From positions 104,866,687-104,930,686 of the forward strand of contig CM061226.1 in the NCBI GenBank assembly GCA_030844895.1: a stretch of 64,000 nt of DNA. Direction: 5' to 3'. Shown piece after piece: positions 22,983 to 35,085 of this stretch. Below the pieces are notes generated by a model. It made no database searches. It saw only the letters and a program-made list of their open reading frames with translations, and was not told the DNA's origin. Every line of letters starts with the position of its first letter. Position 1 is the stretch's first letter. A program made the position numbers and the translations under genes. This stretch comes from Ambrosia x helenae (lineage: Eukaryota > Streptophyta > Magnoliopsida > Asterales > Asteraceae).

Positions 22983-23044
<62 letters not shown>

Positions 23045-23050
23045 ATATAT
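22983..23050. repeat. (TA)n microsatellite
   Basis: A TA tract with ttta interruptions near 23010 and 23030. Confidence 0.9.
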
Positions 23051-23451
23051 AGGGTAGAGATCCTAAGAGAACCAACCCCTATTTGAGAAATGAGAGAACC
23101 ATTCTGAGCCACACATTTCATATAAAGGCAAAAAAAAAACAATTTTTTTTTTTTTTTTTTGCTTTAATCGCACATTTTTATGCAAGGAAAATTTTTTTTT
23201 TATTTTTTTTTGAATTTTTTTTTCATTTATACATATGTGTATATGACAATTATACATATGTGTATATAGCAATTATACATATATGTATATTGCATTTTTC
23301 AGCTATACATATGTGTATATTTCAGTTATACATATGTGTATATAGCTTTATACATATGTGTATAATGAATTATACATATGTGTATACTGAAAAAAAAAAT
23401 ACAAAAAAATAAAATTTTTTTTTTTCCTTTACATATAAAGCAGCGATTTTT

Positions 23452-23485
<34 letters not shown>

Positions 23486-23561
23486 CCTTAGAGAAATGTG
23501 CGGCCCAGAATGGTTCTCTAGTTCTCAATTTGGGAAAGGTTCTCATTTGAACCAAATCCTA
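23051..23561. mobile_element. Inverted-repeat element with palindrome array (E8, TA-flanked)
   Basis: The left end agggtagagatcctaagagaacc...gagaaccattctgagcc is inverted at the right end (ggcccagaatggttctc ... ggttctcatttgaaccaaatcct). The interior has A/T homopolymer runs and seven copies of a 16-base palindrome. The 109- and 69-codon frames crossing it arise from that array and are not genes. Confidence 0.7.
23226..23388. repeat. Array of seven tatacatatgtgtata palindromes
   Basis: Seven near-identical self-complementary units spaced about 20-29 bases apart fill the centre of element E8. The third unit varies (tatacatatatgtata). The function is unknown; protein binding or cruciform formation are possibilities. 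Confidence 0.85.
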
Positions 23562-23997
23562 TATATATATATATTTATATTATAGGGTCAAGATCATGCA
23601 CAAATAGTGTTTTTTGTGAGAAATGTAAGAAGTGTTTTAAGGCCATTAGATCATCTTAATCAATGGTTTATATTTAATGAGTGACATTTTTGTAAATAGT
23701 GTTTAATTATTACTAACCAAAACAATTTCAAAAGGGTAGTATAGTCAATTTCTATTGGCATTTGAAGAGCCGATGAGATTGTTTTTGAAAAACCGCTCTG
23801 TTTTCCATGATTCTCGCTCCATCTTTCCTAAAACAAACCGTCGATTTTTATGCAAGAAATCTCTCATTTATGGAGAATCAACAACGATTTGGGATAATCT
23901 TACAAACGTGATTGTGTTTTTTTTTTTCTTTATCTCCTCTGTTTCGTCACTTATTGTGTTTATAATCAGCCGAAAAAATCTTGGTTCAGGGAAAAGG

Positions 23998-26900
23998 ATG
24001 AAGAAGACGAGTGATGAGATGGTTAAAGAAAAAACACCCAAAAGAAAAGCCACAATCCCGTTTCTTCCAGCAAGGTTTGGGTTAGGTATGTTTTATGAAC
24101 TTGATTTAGGGTTTTCATAGTAATTGTTTTGTTTAAATTATATATTGTTTTTTTTTTTGGGTTTAATCGAATAATGTGTTTTTTAAAAATACAAAATATT
24201 AATACTTTGTGAAACACTTATTAGTGATATAAAAAAACACAATGCATGTGGGTTTTTTAAAAATCGTTGTGGTTTGTGGGTTTTTTTCAGTGTCTATAGT
24301 GTTTTTTTAATAAATTCTTGTTTTTTTAGTGTTTTTGTGGTGTTTTGTATTTGAAACACTCTGTGGGTATGGTGTTTTTTTTTATAAACTCTGGGTTGTA
24401 GTGTTTTGTTGTGTTTTGTATATGAAACAGACTGTGGCTATAGTGTTTTTAATAAACTTTGTTTTAAGTGTTATTGTGTGTTTTGTACATAAAAACATCA
24501 TTTTTTGGTGTTTTGTATATGAAAACACTCTGTAGGTATACTGTTTTTTAATAAACTCTTGTTTAGTGTTTTGTGGTGCTTTGTACATAAAACAGACTAT
24601 GGCTATAGTGTTTTTAATAAACTCATGTTTTTAGTGTTTTTTGTGCTTTTTTTTGTGTAAAAAACTCATGTTTTAGTGTTTTTTGGTTGTTTTGTACATA
24701 AAACACTCTGTGACTATAGTGTTTTTAATAAACTCTGTTTTAAGTGTTTTTGTGTAGTTTTGTACATAAAACATCATGTTGGTTATAGTGTTTCTGTGGT
24801 GTTTTAAGTGTTTCTACAAATTGTTGAAAAAAATCAATGCTTATGTTGTTAGTATAATACACTCTGGTTATAGTGATTTTGTATGATATTGTGTTTTTGT
24901 GTTCAGAATAAAACACATCATGGTAAAAACCAAAAAAATGTCTTAGTTTTATACATAAAAAACACCATTTTGTGTATTAATGAAACTCGTAATAATAATA
25001 TTAGAAGGAGCGGTAGAATATCTAAAAATGGTGGTTCTAGAAAGTGGTCAAATACAATTGACCAAGCATTGATTATAGACGACTCTGATGAGGATACATT
25101 AAATTGATTCAGGTAAAAAAATAATTTAAAATAAAATACATGTATTATATCCGGTGTTTTTCATTATCTTATTACTACAAAGTACACATGAAATCATTGT
25201 AATATATTGTAGACAAGAAGGATTTGGTGAAAGGAGGGAGGTTAACAAAGGAAAAGAAGTTGGACGTAAGTTAAAAATGTTTATATGATATACGTTAAAA
25301 GGAAACTTGAAGTGGAAAAAATTAAGTATGACTAATGTTATTTATATTTGGTGTTTTAGGTACTGATTACGATCTAGATGATGATTTTGTTGACCCACTG
25401 CCACCACCAAAAAACTGTGCATTGAAAACAAATTTGAAGCAAGCAATGCCTCGAAACACTCGTAAACAAAAGCAAAGACGCGCGTTCTACCGGTTAAAGA
25501 TTAAAACAACACCAAATGCTGTAGCAGACAAGAAAAAATCCTCAAACAACGCGTGCTGTGTGAAACCTGATCTTTAAAATACCGGTGCTAAGCTAAAACT
25601 GAGATGTAAAACTGAGCAACGCATGTGGAACTGATTAGCAAGTTGAATAGCAAGCAAAAAAAGGCATAGTCGACATTGGGTTTGGTGGTTTCCTGGACTT
25701 TAACATGGATTCAGTCCCTATAAATTGGGTTTTGGTTGGTGAATAACTATATGATGAGATACAAGTACTTTGAACGGGGGTAGTCATCTTTTCATATAAC
25801 ACCTAAGCTGGTACATGATATTTTTGGTATACCAATGGGTAAATGTAATTATTGAGGAACACAAGAGACTGAGAAAAAGTGATACGGTTGTGGCAGAGTG
25901 GAAGGGGCAGTTTGAGGAGGGTGTCACACGGACGTTACCAGTTAAGTTTAAACAGTACATGGAGGAACAACGGGATAGTGGAAGAATCTTCGTACTCAAC
26001 TTTTTGATTCTCTTTACACATTCATTGGTGAGACAACTCAGAACAATTACCGTGAACTTGTTTTTCCTGCCATCAATATAAAAGGGAGTGGACATCAAAA
26101 GAATTTAACTGGTGTAGCTACATGGTAAACTATGCTCAGACGTAGTAAGAAAAAATGGGATGCGGATAAACCATTTCATGGACCAATTGCATTGGCTTGC
26201 GGTAAAATATATTTTTGTATTCTGTGTTTATTTAGAAATTGATTTAATATGACATAACTGAATGATGTCTAAGCGTGATGGTTTACGTTGTTGTAACACA
26301 GGCTGCGTTGGCATACGACCAAAGAGCAAAAAAGAAAACTGATTATGGTAAAAACATCTTATAGGCGAATTCAGCACGGACGTCATAGATGAATTGGGGC
26401 TGAAATTGGATACGCTGTGTTTGAACAACAACTTTCTAGGAAGAAGGTTTAACTCAGCCTCAACGGTTTGTTTTTTGTTAAGGAAGGTGTTAAAAGTGTT
26501 GAAGGTAACAAATCAAAAAGCGCTCGAAAAAATCAGTGAGCAAAAGAATCAATCTAAAAAACAGGCTTTATGAGGGTTAAAAAACACACTAAGACCGGTG
26601 ATAAGGCTGCTTCTGAAAGTGTACGTGAAAAGGCTGATGTATCATGTGGGGCTGTTAAACAACCTGAAAAGGTAGTTGAAGAATGCAACTGTGGGCTCGA
26701 CTGATTTCTGGGGACAACAGTAAAGGTATTAAAGATGGCGACAAGGGTGAAGTTCTAGAGGGGGGGGGGGGGTTAGAAGGCGATTACAAAGTGGATGATT
26801 ATGTTGAAGCTGATGATGATCACCTGGGACCCTTTAAACATTGTGCGGACTATTTCTCTCACAAAATGATTTCTCAGGCTATACAGCCGTACGTCGCATC

Positions 26901-27780
26901 GGATGGGAAGTTTGGAGGATACCATTAGTGCATGACTATGAAGACTTCACTCAGATGGATGACGAGACCGAGGTAATAATGCATTACATATTATATGAAC
27001 AAAAAAAATGTAAACTTGATATATAACACAGTTGTAAATATGTGATGTGTTGTTTTAGGCGGAAGGAGATAGAGATGGTGCAGCATGTGAAGACGTAACA
27101 GGAGCGAATGAAGTAAAGTTTAAAAGTGAAGAAGAACTTGAGGTACAATTGCATAAATATAAAATAAATATATATATAAATACACAAAAAAAAAAATAAT
27201 GCTCATGATTTCCCCCCAAATTGTAGGTTACTATCAAGCTGCTAAACGATCATGTCAATGAGTATCGTAATATGGTTGAAAAAGATAGAAAACACAAAAA
27301 AACATCATTGTTGAAGTACCCTAACAATGATGTGATCAACCCAAAAGACAAAACACCTGGCTGAATTGGTTGGAATGAACCAGACTTCGCAAAGTTTTGC
27401 TGGTGAGGACATTGGGCAGCCTGATAAAACACCAAAAACAACAGATAAACACTTTTCAGTTTTACCACTTACCACCATGTGGTATGACTGATTCGTTTAT
27501 CGCAGAAATTGACAAAGTTATGAGGAGTGGGAATATTGACAAGACTCCAGAGGCAAAGGTGAAAGTGTTCGATGTTAGACCAATTTCCTGTTCTAACGAT
27601 GTTGTTAAAAAAGCCAATGTTGAAGGTGTCACACCACGACAATGGCGGGAAACACGTGGCGCGACGGTTCAAAGCATAAAGTCAAGGTTATTGCTAAACA
27701 CAAGTAATTTAGAAAATGGGTCATTTATTATGACGTCAAATCTTGTTCAAATATTACACAAAAGTAAATTGTTTTTAAGA
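23998..27780 (+). pseudogene. Transposon-associated DUF1985/Ulp1-type protein, decayed
   Basis: The likely start is ATG 23998 (MKKTSDEMVKEKTPKRKATI), a basic N-terminus ending at a donor-like AG|GT near 24075. After a repeat-filled intron, exons read RRSGRISKNGGSRKWSNT...DDSDED (25000-25105) and RNTRKQKQRRAFYR (25455-25500). The core follows: IVDIGFGGFLDFNMDSVPIN (25660), ITPKLVHDIFGIPMG (25797), then EWKGQFEEGVTRTLPVKFK...FVLNFLI (25897-26010) and EFNWCSYMVNYAQ before a donor at about 26200. These match, from memory, the conserved order of plant transposon-carried proteins with a DUF1985-like domain that usually end in a Ulp1 cysteine protease. Stops and frameshifts (for example after VLVGE and GKCNY) break it. 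No Ulp1 domain is visible before truncation, and no function can be inferred. Confidence 0.6.
24250..24900. repeat. TGTGTTTT-rich tandem repeats in the presumed first intron
   Basis: Units of roughly 80-110 bases recur with the core tgtggctatagtgtttttaataaactc, then gttttgtacataaaacac. About six degenerate copies are visible. Short frames through them are not coding. Confidence 0.7.
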
Positions 27781-27789
27781 CAATCATAG

Positions 27790-30700
27790 AGGTTTCTCAA
27801 ATATATCCCAAATGCCTTGGGAAATAAAAGTGAAACCCCGCCAAAAGTTTGACGCCGCATTGGAGGATTCCTCGACCCAGCTTGCCCGGTTCTCCTTCAT
27901 CTAATTACCTGAAAGATATGTTTAAAGTTTCGTCAATATAAATATATTGGTGAGTTCACAGGTTTTTAGTTTCCAAAACTTGAATACTTGGGAAATACCA
28001 TGTTATGACAATATATAGGAGTTGCAAATTCCTATAAATCTACTTGAGACTATAATCAAACCAAGACGTATAAAATAAATATGCCCCGCTCCAAGTCGTT
28101 ACTCGGTTTCCCACGACTTAAGTTCAGAATATATGCACCCCAGGCATAACCTAATGCATAATCGACGCTATCGATTAGGGGTGGGCCTTGTCAGGCACCA
28201 ATAGTACTATTCAATATTCCTCCGGTTTTCATTTCCTGAATAAATGATTATAGAGGCGAGGACTCAACCCCGAGTGGCGGTCACACCTCAAGTAATAAAT
28301 CCGTCATACATTTTCCCTAACATATCTTTCCCCCGAAAAAAACGTAAAAACAGTTTAAAATGGGGCCGTGAAACTCACCTGAAACTCTGTCTGGCTTACT
28401 AGGCGGATAGCAAAGATGGTCTCGCACCTACAAACGTCCTAGACGTATAAGTCACTATTCCTATAGTGCATGCGCCTTGGCAAGTTGTACACCCAACTCC
28501 CGACCACAAGTTATTCCAAATCCCGTTTAATTAAGCGCGTATCCTAGGTTTCGTTGGCGTTACATTACCCTTTGTGTTACAAGTTATATATTACTCTTGT
28601 TAATATTTCCTTAACTTGTATCTTATTATCATCGACTCGACGTCACTTAACATATAATTATTTTCCCATTTAAATGATTATACTTAAGATCGCATCGCTC
28701 GATATAATATATATTTCAACACTCGACCCGACTCACTTTGCCGCACATTTGTTTTCCCATTTAAACAAATATACTAAGATCTTGTCGTTCGATTGTATAT
28801 TCTTAACGCCCGATTCAACTCACCATACCGTTATATTTATTTTCCCATTCAAATAAATATACTAGGATCTCGTTGGTACGGCATACACATATATATATCT
28901 TTGTCTTTCTCGTCGCGGCTTTCCTTCCCACATATCTACTTTCCCATTAAGTAGATATACTAGAATTTTGCCGAGACGAGCGTACATACATATAAATGTG
29001 TAATTTTTCTTGTTAAGTATATACGTTTGTTTAACGTCTTATTTGTTTATGTCATGTGTTTCTCCCACGAATAATTCTTTTAACACTTAGGAAAGTGTTC
29101 ATTAGTTTTCACCCATAATGTATATATATTTTACTTCTTAAAATATATATTTTTCTTATCTTGCCGCAATGGCATCTTTCTCATGATTTGTCCGTGTACG
29201 GTTCGTTAACGCGTCTTAGTTCGATATCTTAACTCGATTAGTTAATTTTTCCAAGTTTTCCCAACATGTGTTTTATAGAAATATTATCCATATTTCTTCC
29301 TCTTTTCACATGTTACTTGGATGGTTTAAAATACTTATGTATTTTTAACCCAACTTGATTAACTTAACTACAAAAATGTTTCCAACACTTTTATATTCCC
29401 ATTATATAAAAAGTATTCATTTTTGTATAAGTTTCTCAAGTTTGTTTAATATTTTTATAAAATCTCTATTTTATAAAAATCCTTATGTTAATATAATCCA
29501 TATTTTTATAACTTTCAAAAATATACTTTTATACAAAAATACCCAAGTATATCTACTAGTATTTACCAAAATCATCCTTAGAATCTATTACTTACATTTT
29601 TTGACACCAAACTTTCCATACTTGCATTTTTGGACTAATAGTTTCTAAAATATCCATTTTAGTCCTCTAACTTTCAAAGTTACAATATTAGTCCCTCAAC
29701 TTTCAAAAGTTGCATTTTTCCACTCTAACTTCCAATGTTAACATTTTTCACTCAAAATAGTAGACTTTGAAGATTCAACTTTTTTATTGGTAAGTTATTT
29801 TTGTATCAAAACACTTTTGTTAGTCTTATATTCCATATGTAAGACTACTTGTATGTGTGTTTTATGCATTTGCCCATTTTAACAAAATATCATTCTTCTA
29901 AGTAAGTTAACTTTAATTTTTCATCTTCTTTATCCATGAACTTCCAATATGTTCCACCATACATTATACCTTAGATGATCATAATAAGATGATTTAAAGT
30001 TACTTTTTAACATATTCAAGTTCATTCCACAATCTTAACCAAAACATCATCCTACTTAGTTTAAATGTAAACTTTATATATTTTCAAGATTATTACTTCA
30101 TCATCATCAAATCCATGACTTACTTACATATCTTTAATCATCCATTTTACACATGTAAAACCTATTAAAGATTATGTTCAAACCCTTTTTAAACCCTTCA
30201 TGTACAACTTACTTCTAAGAACACATACGTGAATAATAATAATTAAAAACAAGGTTAAGAAGCTTACTACTAGCACAAGGCTAGGGAAGACAAAACCTTT
30301 GATTTTGAGAGGGGTTTAGTGTGTTCTTCCTTAATGGTTAAGCTCCAAGCTTGAAACACACAATAGGGGTTTGGATGATGGATTGTTTTGAGTGATTTGG
30401 AGATGTAAAAACTTGAAAGGAGAATGTGTATGGATGGTAGGAAACTCACGGCCAAGGAAAGGAAAGAAGAAGAAGAGTTTTGCTTTGATGCTCCAAGTCT
30501 CTAACACATGTTTATAAAGCCTTTACCACATGTAATCATTCCAAAGATTCAAGAAATCTTATGGAGGATTGAGTTGTGTATTGGGATTTTTGAAAGATAT
30601 GATATGTGTGTGTGTATAATGTGTCGTGTATGTATGTATGGATGGGGAAGATTGCTTGCAAATCTTGGTTAAATCTTATGATCTCTCATAATCTTTATAC

Positions 30701-31514
30701 AAGACCTCACACATGCATGTGTACACTAGTGTAATGACATGTTTTAGGTTGTGTCTTGGATTCTTGTGGCCCTTGGCCGAAAATTTACACAAGGGGGACA
30801 AGGAGGTGGTTACTTTTGTACTAATGTTTTTCTTACATCTTTTGTCTTATACATATGCATGCTTTATCTTAGGCTTTAGATAATAATTATAAACACAAAG
30901 CATGGATGTTATTTTGGCCATGTAGGCCGGCCCTTTGATGGGTTTAAGTGGGGTCCACAACTTCAAATATTTACCCATTGTTTGTTATGTTTAATCCCCC
31001 GTCGTTCGGGTGTCGTTCGGGGTATTTTGGGTTTTAATCACGCGTTATCCGGACATTAAAAATACCTTTAATAACCCTTAAATATAGTCTAATTTAAGCG
31101 TTGATTGGTTAATTAGGCCTTTGCCGGGTGAAATTATGAGTTATACGCGTATCGGGTGTGGTACGCGCATTTTATTTGTTACCGGGGAGATTTGTACAAG
31201 ACGTTTTCACTGATGGTTTTGGAGTTCCAAAACTCATTATATTTCATGAAAATACCCTTTATTTTATATCTGGGTGTCGGGATCCTTTCGTTTATTTAAT
31301 TATTACGGGTAATTGCCAACGTCCATACCGGATAGCTTATTCGCACATGATCCAATCATGTTTTACCATTAAACGTATGCATTCCTATGCACTATTTGGA
31401 AATTGCTATCTCCTAAGGCCTTGATAATTAAATCACACATAATTGCATTTAATTACGTTAATCATATTATTAATTAATTGTACGGAAATTACCTTATTTT
31501 TGCCGGTTGTTACA
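27790..31514. repeat. LTR-type retrotransposon sequence
   Basis: It has LTR character: no coding sequence for 3.7 kb, a segment (28343-28385, cgtaaaaacag...ctcacctgaa) related to 17440-17490, tandem-like phrases around 28640-28980 (ttttcccatttaaatgatta, ttttcccatttaaacaaata and similar, each followed by actaagatc), and a terminus ggttgttaca at 31505-31514 just before the gap. The left terminus and target duplication were not found. It may be a single long LTR whose element continues into the gap. Confidence 0.4.
28650..28990. repeat. Short tandem phrases (~85 bp) in LTR-type sequence
   Basis: The phrase 'ttttcccattta-aaataaatatactaagatc' recurs with variation about four times (near 28660, 28750, 28840 and 28940), each followed by a tcg-containing word. 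Confidence 0.5.
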
Positions 31515-31519
31515 TTCTC

Positions 31520-31619
31520 NNNNNNNNNNNNNNNNNNNNNNNNNNNNNNNNNNNNNNNNNNNNNNNNNNNNNNNNNNNNNNNNNNNNNNNNNNNNNNNNN
31601 NNNNNNNNNNNNNNNNNNN
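31520..31619. other. Assembly gap (100 N)
   Basis: Exactly 100 N, the usual placeholder for a gap of unknown size. Frames crossing it are meaningless. Confidence 1.
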
Positions 31620-32198
31620 CTCCAGTCTCTGATGGAGGAAGAGGATTAGAATGTGGTGGTTAGTAGCAGATTTGATTCGTGTCTAGTATGTAATATGTTT
31701 GATCTGGTGGTTTATTGATCATTCTATATTTGTTTGTTCTGGATTGATTGTCTTGAGATTGATATGTTTTAATTGATTCATATGATATAAAGGAGTAATA
31801 AAATCTTGAGATTGCAGCAATAAAATCGTCTACCTGGGTTTTGCACGGTCCACGATGTGCGAATCCGGGTTGTTGATCCACATGGGAAGCATGTTTGAAA
31901 CGGGTTGTGGATTGGAGGTCGATTTAGGGCTGATTGTTAGGGTTTTATGGCTGGAGTTCGATTAGGGTTCATGGGGTTATAAAGAAGATGACTCGTCTGA
32001 TTTAAAGGGGTTTTGAAAGTGTGGAAACCCAAAAAGACAAAATTACCCCTAGACTTAACGTCTAAAATTACTGAGTTTGCTGTCAGGGACGAAATTGGCA
32101 AAAAAACAAAAGCCTACGGACCCAGTTGTAGCACGTTTCATTTTGGGCAGAAGTGGCAAAAACCACCAAACCTCAGGGACGATTTTGGCTATTAACTC
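31620..32198. mobile_element. Right end of a Mutator-like element
   Basis: The right terminus, read inward on the minus strand, is gagttaatagccaaaatcg, then tccctgaggtttgg and, further in, aatttcgtccctgacagc. This matches the style of the 33874 element end (gagttaattaccaaaat). The opposite end is not in the window and may lie in the gap. A Helitron end follows downstream. Confidence 0.45.
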
Positions 32199-32659
32199 TT
32201 TAGAAAATGATATGTTAGGGGTAAGTAATAACCGGAACGAAAACAGAGGAAGTGATAACTTACATTTGCACATGTAACTTCTCACTTCCTCACAGCCACC
32301 CTAATTTTTTGCTTAGCATATCACATAAATTACTGCTATGAATATGTTCATGTGTTTGCACTTCCGCTACCACATAGGATTCGATTGTGGTAAATATTAT
32401 ATATGGAAGGAAACTTTCAAAAAAAAATATATATGGGAGGAAAATATCTTGAAAATGTATAATTTGATAGTTGAAATGTATATAAATTATGTATAATTTG
32501 ATTGGTTAATTCGGTCCCCCCCCCCCGTTTTGTTTTTAGTGTATGTTTTTACCTAAAAATTCCAAATAGGCAGTCACGCACCGCTAATGATTATACTACA
32601 CACTAAGACAAAATATTTTGTTCAATTGGTTATTGTTTAACCTAACTAATCTAAGTGTT

Positions 32660-32692
32660 GTTACCCGCCGCAACGCACGGGCACCTTACTAG
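32660..32692 (+). mobile_element. Helitron 3' end
   Basis: A CCCG...CGGG hairpin (cccgccgcaacgcacggg, 32664-32681) is followed by caccttaCTAG and then T. This is a canonical plus-strand Helitron 3' terminus. The 5' TC end was not located and may be in or beyond the gap. Confidence 0.75.
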
Positions 32693-33015
32693 TAATAAAA
32701 AAGGGTTTTGGGAAGTTTACGGAACTACACTCCGCATATTCAGGGGAGTTCAAGGAAGGCTATAGAAAAAAATGAGGGTGTCAATAGTTGGTGATGGATG
32801 AAATAAAATGAACTTCTAATGCCCTTACACTTGTGAGAACAACCCCACAGCCACAGCCGCAACCTAAACCAACTTAGGTGTCACTATTAGCATTTAATAG
32901 CTCGCTACCTTATTTGTAAGGTTTGGTCTCAACTATCTACATTAGTGGCGTCAATTGTCTTCTTCTCCTTATCGAACATTTTGGAAGTCCATAAAAGTGT
33001 GCGGGGCAATAAGGG

Positions 33016-33115
33016 TTTTTTTTTTTTTTTTTTTAAACGGCCAAAAACTATATATATAAATATATAGGCCCAACAAGGAGCTGGGGAGGGGAGAAAGATC
33101 CAAGCTATCTTCATG
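33016..33115 (-). mobile_element. Retroposon 3' tail, minus strand
   Basis: On the minus strand, agcttggatctttctcccctcc and a pyrimidine-rich 3' UTR lead through tttttggccgttt to an A19 tail (T run 33016-33034). This looks like a LINE 3' end. The short frames here are not genes. Confidence 0.5.
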
Positions 33116-33129
33116 ACTACATTGTGGTG

Positions 33130-33295
33130 TAATTAAATGGAAAGAGTGGAACGACAACGTCTTTAATGGCAGGATCGTTTCTTCCGGACAAGATCATTGA
33201 AGACATAAAGGCGGTTTCGTTCTTCTAGATTAGAAATTGGGCAAAATTTTGTTATTTGGTTGGGTCTTGGTGGTTTGTGTAATTTTCTTCCATTT
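33130..33295 (+). pseudogene. LINE C-terminal fragment, plus strand
   Basis: Across two frames the plus strand reads IKWKEWNDNVFNGRIVSS and then DKIIEDIKAVSFF*IRNWAKF, followed by SWWFV. This is the segment typically found after the zf-RVT domain of plant L1-type LINE ORF2. A frameshift and a stop in place of Trp show decay. It is adjacent to, but opposite in strand from, the tail at 33016-33115. Confidence 0.5.
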
Positions 33296-33299
33296 GTTC

Positions 33300-33860
33300 C
33301 GCCTAATTACCCAGGATTGATTAAAGGTGATCAACCTCAGACGAGAATTGGATTTAGTCAATGAACTAAGGATGGGTTTGACTTAAAAATGAAACATAAT
33401 TTCTATGTTTGAGCATGCATCGTTTTTATTTATATTGATATTCACACTCATCCATTTTGTTATAAATATTAGTAAAATTTATGATATTTGACATATGTAT
33501 AATTTATTGAGAATTAAAATCTGTAAAATTTACCATATCCGAGTACTTTCCGCCTAGTTCGTGTACACGCAACTCCCCAATCAAACAATCTGGGAACACC
33601 TGACGGCTTCTGAAACCCTGTTACGGGTAACCACATATAATTACCCGACAGATATCCAAATAGTAATTACTCGACGAGTATGAACCAAATAAATGACACG
33701 ATTTTACAAATTGGGTGTGAGATTAGATTACTAATGGTCGTCTTAAACTCTTCCCATTGTCATTCACGTTGGGATTCCTAACTACCTTTGTTACTATTTC
33801 AGATAACTACCTTTGTATAATTATATTACTAGAGAAATTAGATAACTAAAACTTAAGTGT
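33300..33860. other. Intergenic, nothing recognised
   Basis: AT-rich sequence without supported ORFs or repeats. Confidence 0.45.
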
Positions 33861-33873
33861 TAAATTATAGTAG

Positions 33874-34064
33874 GAGTTAATTACCAAAATAGTTCTTGTG
33901 GTTTAGGCTATTTTGCCAGTCCAACCCAAAATCAAAATAATTGTTTAAACAATCCATTGAGTTTGACGAAATAGGCCAAAACAATCCATTTCATTAACGG
34001 GGTTAACTCAATGTCTTAAGTTAGGGGCAAAAATCGTTAAGTTACTTATAAAATTTTAAACATA
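33874..34064 (+). repeat. MULE left terminal inverted repeat
   Basis: 191 bp, pairing with 35384-35574. It includes taggccaaaacaatccatttc and acggggttaactcaatg, which are both found inverted at the right end. Confidence 0.85.
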
Positions 34065-34654
34065 CGTTTGTTCTCTCCTTTATAAACCTACCATTGCCCC
34101 CAATTCATTATAAACCCTAAATTCAAAATCCCAACGTTCCAATTTGACCTGTAATCAAGATGGTTGTTTGCTCGTGTGGAATCCGACACTGTAATCAAGA
34201 CTTCCTGGACAACATTAAACCCTGACCGACAGTTCTATTGTTGTAATCGAAAGATAAGTTTTCTAACCGGATTAAATGTATTAATTTTTCAATTTCTAAC
34301 CAATGTGTGCTCATAGGGAGGTGGTTGTGGCTTTGTTGCTTGGGTGAATCATCACTTTGTGCATGAGGAGGCGGTTTTTCAAACTTGTCTACTGAAAATG
34401 CAAGATTGAAAAAGGACAACAAAAGATTGAACAATTTAGGTGCAACCTGGGTGTTGATCATATTGTATTGTGTGTTCTTTGGGTCAGAAAATTCAAGTGG
34501 GTCAAATAGTATGTAGTTGTGCATGTATTTTTTTTTTTTTTGAATTTGTCATGTATAAGTTTCATGAATAAATGAATCAACGATTGTTGTTTTAATGCAT
34601 TTGTTTTTAGCTAACTGTTATGAAAATGGGTGATTTGTTTCTATCTAACTGTTA

Positions 34655-35085
34655 TAAGCGGCATCTTGACTATCACTACATTCCCACATATCCAAATCTG
34701 TCTGATATGAGAATTCATCCTCATCAGACTTATTACCCTGAACATCTCCACCTATCTTTCGGTGTTTTAAGTTTCATAGTCTAGGTCAATATGTTCAACA
34801 TATATCTCAATTAGCTTCTCATTCTCAACTAGTTTGTTTACTTCTAGCACTTGTCCATAAAATAAGATTGTTCTTAATCCTGTATCTAGGCTTTGTCCTG
34901 GCAGCCTATAAAAAACTAGCTTCATCATTCTATAAGTATCATAGTTCACACAAAATGTCATACAAAATTACCACAGCAAAAACAATCAGAGTTCAGATGA
35001 TCAATGTAGTTCACCTTGGCGTCTAAATACATCATAGCTAGTTCAGGGTCACTAAACTCACCACCATGATGAAACTCAACCGAAA
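34655..35085 (-). pseudogene. MULE transposase N-terminal domain remnant (mudrA-like)
   Basis: Minus-strand reading gives VEFHHGGEFSDPELAMMYLD, then AKVNYIDHLNSDCF. After a deletion and frame change it continues VNYDTYRMMKLVFYRLPGQS (34961 onward), LDTGLRTILFYGQVLEVNKL and VENEKLIEIYVEH. An acidic stretch GGDVQGNKSDEDEFSYQTD follows around 34735-34690. This is the plant MuDR N-terminal (PB1-like) domain order: HHGG motif, Y/F-R-x-P-x-x-x-L-x-x-GL block, then I-x-V-Y-V-E-H. The catalytic DDE domain is absent, so no transposase is made. It is oriented within the 191-bp repeats as expected. Confidence 0.7.

Larger units (their letters stand above)
21405..22983. mobile_element. 1.58-kb inverted-repeat element (E7, TA-flanked)
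   Basis: The left end aggatctggatcatatgaaaactc ... gttgtgagaactagagaactc is the inverted complement of the right end gagttctctagttctcacaac ... agttctcacatgatcct. The interior contains a (CT)n tract, a GGT-rich segment, an (ATT)n tract and several ttacaccagtgtaaa-type palindromes (22420-22615). The 64-codon frame at 21746 is low-complexity and not supported as a gene. TA microsatellites lie on both sides. Confidence 0.7.
23584..27785 (+). mobile_element. Large TA-flanked element carrying a decayed gene (E9), right end lost
   Basis: It starts agggtcaagatcatgcacaaatag...gtgagaaatgtaagaag directly after a (TA)n tract, like the small elements to its left. A ccattagatcatcttaatcaatgg segment follows, as at 60960 (accattggatcaac). 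It contains TGTGTTTT-rich tandem repeats and a multi-exon pseudogene. No matching right inverted end is seen before LTR-like sequence takes over near 27785, so the element appears truncated. The classification is uncertain; a Mutator-like origin is possible because the encoded family often travels in MULEs. Confidence 0.5.

Noticed and set aside
23083..23412. 109-codon frame rich in YICVY
   Set aside because: It translates the palindrome array and homopolymer runs of E8.
31443..31663. ORFs across the N run
   Set aside because: They contain the 100-base assembly gap, so the reading is meaningless.
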